The notes below the pieces were generated by a model, which saw only the letters and a list, made by a program, of their open reading frames with translations, did no database searches and had not been told where the DNA came from. A stretch of DNA of 64,000 nt from Lachnospiraceae bacterium (lineage in GTDB: Bacteria > Bacillota > Clostridia > Lachnospirales > Lachnospiraceae): assembly GCA_029053015.1 (NCBI GenBank), contig JAIDHX010000052.1:1-64000 (forward strand), given 5' to 3'. How positions within the stretch are numbered: the first letter of the stretch is position 1; each line of letters opens with the position of its first letter. Position numbers and translations under genes: made by a program. Positions 59,767 to 64,000 of the stretch are shown in pieces.

Positions 59767-60408
59767 TCAGACCCTGACTTCCAGGTTCTTTACTTTTCCG
59801 GCATAAAGATAAATCATAACACCGTCTGCCGCCACTGCCCCCGCCGCTAAAGCAAACAGGCTCCACTGGGGCAGACTCCATTTTCCTGCCTCGTACATTG
59901 CCGAAAAAACAGATACACCAAGCCCTCCTGTAATGACCAATACCAAAAACAGAATCAGGCAGACGGCTTTTCCAAATTGCTGGTATGCCCATCCTGAAAT
60001 ATTGCACAAAGCCGCGGAGACTACCAACAGCAGCGCTCTGCCGAAAAAGAACATGCCGTTTGCCGTCCTTCCCGAAAAGATGCCTGCAGCAATTATAATG
60101 CTGAGTAAAAGCAATCCCTCCAAATGCAGCATGATTTCCATGCCGATAAAACTATCCCTTCTGGTGCTGCCCATGGTCAGGGTAAAAGGCAGGTAGTTGC
60201 CTATCGTCACCATACCCAGCATTCCCATAAAAAACGGCATGTACATCCCCCCATACTCATCCATCACCGCCCAAAATGTATGCAGAATATTGCCGGTCTC
60301 ATCTAACCCCGTCACAATGGAAATTCCCAGCACCATGGCCAAAATCATCGACAGCGTTAGTCCTATCGTGTAGCCCCAGTATAATAAATTTCTCTTAATT
60401 CCATCCAT
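59767..60408 (-). CDS. ABC-2-type permease (first permease)
   Basis: The 213-residue protein has six membrane helices and the loop TMGSTRRDSFIGMEIM, parallel to the SMGRTRKEFY loop of the next gene, so the two are probably a paired permease. The ATG at 60408 follows GAGAGGA. The ATPase gene ends about 150 bases upstream, with two hairpins in between. Confidence 0.75.
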   Translation of the reverse strand: MDGIKRNLLYWGYTIGLTLSMILAMVLGISIVTGLDETGNILHTFWAVMDEYGGMYMPFFMGMLGMVTIGNYLPFTLTMGSTRRDSFIGMEIMLHLEGLLLLSIIIAAGIFSGRTANGMFFFGRALLLVVSAALCNISGWAYQQFGKAVCLILFLVLVITGGLGVSVFSAMYEAGKWSLPQWSLFALAAGAVAADGVMIYLYAGKVKNLEVRV

Positions 60409-60461
60409 ACCAGTATCCTCTCTCTTTTTTATCAAACACTTTTTCCAGCCAGAAACAAGCT

Positions 60462-60566
60462 CAAATATTGCTTTTACCCGTACCGGTCAATCTCAAATAT
60501 GAATTTTACCCGCCAGGGTCAAAGCAATATTTGCAGGAATAAAATCTGCGCCCCGCGCAAATTTTA
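60462..60566 (-). promoter_or_regulatory. Two hairpins between the ATPase and permease genes
   Basis: An 18-bp stem with one mismatch (60462-60479 with 60516-60533) encloses a loop that repeats part of the stem (CAAATAT...TTTTACCC). Next to it AAAATTTGCGC-GGG-GCGCAGATTTT (60541-60566) overlaps the ATPase stop and is followed by TATT, like a leaky terminator. They may lower permease expression or stabilise the upstream mRNA. Confidence 0.5.
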
Positions 60567-61439
60567 TTCTTTGCATAACGCCACAAACACCTGCTGCAGA
60601 TTGACAGGCTGCACAGACAGTTCTGCACTTCCCTGTATATGCTCTCCCTCATGAAGCAATACGGTTACGCCCTTGCTTCTTCCTATCTTCTCCTCATGCA
60701 GACAGTGAAGCCCCTTCGTTGCTGCAGCCACCACGTCTTCCTTGCCGCTCACATGTACGGCACGCTCTAAAAGCGCCTGCGTATCTTCTTTCAAAATAAT
60801 CTGTCCCTTATCCAGCATGATAACCTCTTCCAGCACATCGGACGCCTCCTCGATGATATGGGTGGAAACGATAAAGGTACGCCCGCTCTCGGTGAACTCC
60901 TCCAGCAGAGTGCGGTAAAAATACTCCCGCATAACCACGTCCAGTCCCGCTACCGGCTCGTCTAAGAAGGTATAATCCGCCTTGCTTGCCAGTGCAATCA
61001 CGATGGTAAGCATGGACAGCATGCCTTTTGACAGCTTAATCACCCGCTTTTTTACATCCAAATCAAATTCCTTTACCAGTCTGTCCGCCATCTCCTTATC
61101 CCAGTTCGGCAAATACCAGGCAGCGGCGCGCAGATAATCCTTTACCTTGTAACCATTCCCCTGTCCGTTTACGCCGAGCGCACTGATTTCTCTGGAAAAA
61201 CAGATATGGTCCAGCGCCTTCCTGTTTTCCCACACGGGCTCCGTCCCCAGCATAACCGTTCCCGAACTTGCCGGATTCTGGGCGGAAAGAATGGACAAAA
61301 GCGTCGTCTTTCCGGCGCCGTTCCTTCCGATTAGTCCATATATTTTACCCTTTTCCAGTTCCAGATTTATATTCTTCAAAACTTCCTTTTTTCCATATGT
61401 TTTTGTGATATTGCTGCACACTAATTTTTCATCTGTCAT
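60564..61439 (-). CDS. ABC transporter ATP-binding protein (YtrB-like)
   Basis: The 291-residue protein has Walker A GRNGAGKTT (about 33-41), the signature LSKGMLSMLTIVIAL and Walker B YTFLDEPVAGLD. The switch His is in STHIIEE, and an extra C-terminal domain follows (about 220-291). It resembles YtrB-type ATPases in GntR-controlled operons that respond to cell-wall stress. The ATG at 61439 follows AAAGGA by nine bases. It starts 40 bases after the regulator. Confidence 0.9.
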   Translation of the reverse strand: MTDEKLVCSNITKTYGKKEVLKNINLELEKGKIYGLIGRNGAGKTTLLSILSAQNPASSGTVMLGTEPVWENRKALDHICFSREISALGVNGQGNGYKVKDYLRAAAWYLPNWDKEMADRLVKEFDLDVKKRVIKLSKGMLSMLTIVIALASKADYTFLDEPVAGLDVVMREYFYRTLLEEFTESGRTFIVSTHIIEEASDVLEEVIMLDKGQIILKEDTQALLERAVHVSGKEDVVAAATKGLHCLHEEKIGRSKGVTVLLHEGEHIQGSAELSVQPVNLQQVFVALCKE

Positions 61440-61479
61440 ATTATGTTCCATTCCTTTCTTTGTCTCCGGTTTCCGCCCT

Positions 61480-61845
61480 CTACTTACTCTCTTCTATCAT
61501 GACTACCAGTTCCTCTTTGGTAATGCCAATGCTTTCCGCTTCCTCTAACAGCTTTTTGACATAATGATCAAAAAATTCGCTCTGTCTCCTCTTTTTGATT
61601 TTCGTTTTTGCACCTGCTTTCACGAACATACCAATCCCTCTCTTCTTGTACAGAATTTCCTGCTCCACCAGTATATTGATGCCCTTCGCCGCCGTGGCAG
61701 GATTGATTGCGTAAAGCTTTGCCAGTTCATTGGTGCTCGGCACTCTTTCCTCCTCCAGCAGGATGTCCCGCAAGATATCGTTTTCCAGCATCTCACTGAT
61801 TTGCAGATAAATGGACTTTTCCTGTGTTAAAATTTCATTCACCAA
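61480..61845 (-). CDS. GntR family regulator (YtrA-like)
   Basis: The 121-residue protein is the short GntR form: a winged helix (about 10-80; VPSTNELAKLYAINPATAAKGINIL, read in parts) and a short helical tail with no ligand domain. YtrA-type regulators repress their own ABC operon until cell-envelope stress. It leads the operon, which fits. Confidence 0.92.
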   Translation of the reverse strand: MVNEILTQEKSIYLQISEMLENDILRDILLEEERVPSTNELAKLYAINPATAAKGINILVEQEILYKKRGIGMFVKAGAKTKIKKRRQSEFFDHYVKKLLEEAESIGITKEELVVMIEESK

Positions 61846-61960
61846 TTTTCCTCCTTTTTGCTTATTTCAATCTCTTCTCTTCAAGTCGGAAGTGTTTTAG
61901 TTCATTACTTATGTAATTAACCATATCACCAATGCACTTCCATGTCAATAGGGGTGGGGG

Positions 61961-62229
61961 AAATTTTTTGCAAGTTTTTTGCAGGGGGCGAAAGCTCTAC
62001 GCGAAATTATGTGCGAGTCACATGCAAGTCACGCGGGGGGAGCCCTACAGTCCGATTCAGACGCGCTCTCGCTCGAATAAAGACGTAGCGGACGCTAAGC
62101 TCGTGAGTGACCTCGCTAAGCGCCGACGTCTTTATACGGTCTGAATCGGACTGTAGGGCTCCCCCCGCTGCCTGGCCGCGATAGCGCGCTGGTGATGCTG
62201 TTGGGCAGACTGCAACTTGCAGAAAAATG
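61961..62229 (+). repeat. Hairpin repeat, copy C
   Basis: The roughly 810-base gap 61846-62656 holds no gene. Copy C has a perfect 30-bp outer stem (62033-62062 with 62139-62168) around the conserved core (ACGCGCTCTCGCTCG...TATACGG). Inside is the stem TAAAGACGT/ACGTCTTTA and the loop AAGCTCGTGAGTGACCTCGCTAA. Outside the stem an imperfect inverted repeat TTTTTTGCAAGT / ACTTGCAGAAAAA (about 61965 and 62214) may mark its limits. Upstream GTGCGAGTCACATGCAAGTCACGC repeats the tag seen in copy B. Confidence 0.85.
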
Positions 62230-62280
62230 TGGTGAATGTAAAGCGGAAGGTTTGCCTCCCGTTCCGCTTGTTTATAATAT

Positions 62281-62360
62281 GTAATTGCGAGACTCTGAAA
62301 CTGCATTGTTGTCATTGCGCACAATTCGAAACCGGCAAATAGAAACTTCGCAATTACCTA
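62281..62360 (+). repeat. Carrier end repeat without the hairpin
   Basis: This 80-bp imperfect palindrome begins GTAATTGCGAGAC and ends CTTCGCAATTACC. It aligns with both ends of copy A (TGTTGTCATTG...CACAATTCG-AAC-GGC...TTCG-AAT-ACCTA), but the about 125-base hairpin between them is absent. Confidence 0.65.
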
Positions 62361-62394
62361 CTCATTTACAAGTACACACGGCGCAAGCTCGTGT

Positions 62395-62562
62395 GTTGCG
62401 GCTTTCAGCTGGTAGTGGAGCGGTATGTCTGGGCAGACCGTTTAAAAACGTCGGCGCTTGGCGAGGTTCTTTCGAGCCTAGCGTCCGCTACGTTTTTATT
62501 CGAGCGAGAGCGTGTCTGCCCAGACATACCGCTCCACTACCGGCGTGACTTGCCGCAATCCC
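62395..62562 (-). repeat. Hairpin repeat, copy D
   Basis: A perfect 28-bp outer stem (62411-62438 with 62514-62541) encloses the conserved core in minus orientation (ACACGCTCTCGCTCGAATAAA...). The inner stem is TAAAAACGT/ACGTTTTTA and the loop GGCTCGAAAGAACCTCGCC. The tag GCAAGTCACGCC precedes the stem as in B and C. From 62563 to 62656 no further element is seen, apart from the 3' end of the kinase gene. Confidence 0.85.
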
Positions 62563-62656
62563 TCCCACGCCCTTGCAGCAAAAAAGGCACAAAGTCTGCT
62601 ATTACACCAGACCTTGCGCCTTATTAACTCTGTCACAATATGCAATTACATCCGCC

Positions 62657-64000
62657 CTACGCCGTCTCCGCCCCCTGCAGCGGAAACGTCAGCGTCACCT
62701 TAAACAAATCCCCGTCCAGATAAATCTCAAACCTGCCATTCTGCAGTTCCGTCAGATTCTTTGCGATGGAAAGTCCAAGACCGCTTCCTTCCGTGCTTCG
62801 GGACACGTCTCCGCGTATGAAGCGCTCTGTCAGCTCCTCCGCACGAATATTTAAGGGCTGTGCGGAAATATTCTTGATGGACAGCAGCACCTCTTCTTTT
62901 CCTTCCACCTGTTCCATATCCAGATAGATCCTCGTCCCCTCCAGCGCGTATTTATAAATATTGTTGAACAAATTTTCTATGACACGCCAAATTCTGCGGC
63001 TGTCGGCTTCAATATAAAACGTGTCGCCTTTGCAGTCCTCCACAACTTGTAAATGTTTCTCCTCAAACTTTTCCGAAAATTCTCCCAGAGACTGGTGCAG
63101 CAGCTCTGTCAGATTGATTTTCTCCATAATCAGGGTGATATTGCCGGAAGAAATTTTGGAAGCTTCCACCAAATCGTCCGTAAGCTGCTTTAACCGCTGT
63201 GATTTTGCATCCAGCACCTCTATATAGCCCTTTACCGGCTGGGTTTCTATCTTTTCCCGTTTCAGCAAATCTACATAATTGACAATGGATGTCAGCGGCG
63301 TTTTGATGTCATGGGATACATTGGTAATCAAATCTGCCTTCAGGCGTTCATCCTTCATGGAGGTTTCAACCGCCGTCTTAATCCCTTCTCCTATGCTGTT
63401 TACCGCTTCCGCAAGCTGCAGATTTTCACCATGCATATTCTGAAGGGGCACCTGCCAGGTCACTTCTCCGTCCCGTATCCGCGCAATCCCATCCACAATT
63501 TTTTTCCGCCTCAGATAGTTTAAAAGCCACAGATAAACCACAATACAGTCAAACAACAGCATACCCGCAAGCATTAACGGCGCGATTATCCAATTTGTGG
63601 AACGCTGCCAGAAAAAGCAGATAAGTCCCCCCACAAACAAATTTACGCACATAATACCGCCATGTAGCAGAATACATCGGAACACCATGCCGATGTTGTC
63701 GTAAATTTTCAATAACAGCTTCTTCATCGCCCTGCACAGCTTTAACAATGTATTTTCCCATAGCCATTTGATGAGGCTGGATTTTATCAGGGTACGCGCT
63801 TTTATCCTTCGCACCAGGCTGTACCAGAACAGGCAGAACAAGCTGCTGAGAATACAGCCGAACGCGCCCATCAAGAACACAGTTTTCATGCGGTTCGCAG
63901 AAACATAGGCAAGGGACTTGCTCGATAGATTACTGTAAAGCAGCCGGATAAGCCAAATGCCGGCAAATGCAAGCCCGCCCCCCAGCGCCGCGGCTGCCTC
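62657..64000 (-). CDS. Sensor histidine kinase (5' end outside the window)
   Basis: The frame is open to the right edge, so at least 448 residues are present and the start is missing. Four or more membrane segments are followed by a HAMP-like linker (RIRDGEVTWQVPLQNMHGEN). The phosphoacceptor box is NVSHDIKTPLTSIVNYVDLL. The ATPase has an N box in ENLFNNIYKYA, a short G1 region and the G2 box EGSGLGLSIAKNLTEL. It autophosphorylates on His and passes the phosphate to a response regulator, which would lie beyond the edge or upstream. An ATG at 63889 exists but lacks support as a start because coding continues upstream. Confidence 0.92.
   Translation of the reverse strand, partial: EAAAALGGGLAFAGIWLIRLLYSNLSSKSLAYVSANRMKTVFLMGAFGCILSSLFCLFWYSLVRRIKARTLIKSSLIKWLWENTLLKLCRAMKKLLLKIYDNIGMVFRCILLHGGIMCVNLFVGGLICFFWQRSTNWIIAPLMLAGMLLFDCIVVYLWLLNYLRRKKIVDGIARIRDGEVTWQVPLQNMHGENLQLAEAVNSIGEGIKTAVETSMKDERLKADLITNVSHDIKTPLTSIVNYVDLLKREKIETQPVKGYIEVLDAKSQRLKQLTDDLVEASKISSGNITLIMEKINLTELLHQSLGEFSEKFEEKHLQVVEDCKGDTFYIEADSRRIWRVIENLFNNIYKYALEGTRIYLDMEQVEGKEEVLLSIKNISAQPLNIRAEELTERFIRGDVSRSTEGSGLGLSIAKNLTELQNGRFEIYLDGDLFKVTLTFPLQGAETA

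Noticed and set aside
1..64000. CRISPR array, tRNA or rRNA genes
   Set aside because: No evenly spaced repeats with unique spacers, no cloverleaf with a CCA-type end and no conserved rRNA stretches were found.

Overview
The window reads as the chromosome of an anaerobic Firmicute, most likely a gut member of the Lachnospiraceae (Clostridia). The evidence is the rnfCDGEAB order, a separate biotin-dependent Na+-pumping decarboxylase operon with an OadG-like lipoprotein, single-chain glycyl-tRNA synthetase, a fused 1.4 kb-residue BadFG-type activase, strong AGGAGG ribosome-binding sites and many small Lachnospiraceae-type membrane proteins. Most genes are on the minus strand. No rRNA, tRNA, CRISPR array or prophage was seen.

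Layout. 0-7.4 kb: AP2-domain protein, GH25 lysozyme and the Rnf ferredoxin:NAD+ oxidoreductase operon. 7.5-12.3 kb: DnaQ-like exonuclease and a paired ABC exporter. 12.4-18.5 kb: cheR, S1-like protein, ispH, cmk, a flavoprotein and RpiR. 18.5-24.6 kb: TetR and the carboxyltransferase/decarboxylase operon. 24.6-27.4 kb: dacF-like, scpB, scpA. 27.4-39 kb is the accessory part: a hairpin repeat, GNAT, a complete IS110-type element with a likely bridge RNA, a small ABC transporter bracketed by a 21-bp direct repeat with gene remnants, mannosyltransferase, YczE-like, MATE, CAAX protease, phosphoesterase and an XRE/DUF2975 pair. 39-54.5 kb is a housekeeping block: dacA-like, rpsU, alaS, glyS, recO, yqzL-like, era, DUF4349, an M16C peptidase, then a rhomboid-like and a degenerate sigma-factor gene. 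54.7-59 kb: the giant activase. 59-64 kb: GntR-regulated ABC transporter, an 800-bp region holding several hairpin repeats, and a histidine kinase that runs off the right edge.

Energetically the window joins two sodium or proton pumps: Rnf (reduced ferredoxin to NAD+) and a biotin-dependent decarboxylase whose carboxyl group is moved by OadA/carboxyltransferase subunits to the membrane OadB.

The most striking unexplained structure is a family of long hairpin repeats (16.1, 27.5, 62.0 and 62.4 kb). Their outer arms differ completely between copies yet remain perfect palindromes. An inner core of about 75 nt is conserved in sequence or, in one copy, by compensating base-pair changes. An 80-bp copy of the flanking carrier without the hairpin lies at 62.28 kb. 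Other points worth following are the IS110 bridge RNA candidate, the sigma-like protein without DNA-binding regions, and the cysteine- and glutamate-rich tail on RnfE.

Starts were chosen by ribosome-binding site; base positions of short sites were counted by eye and may be off by one.
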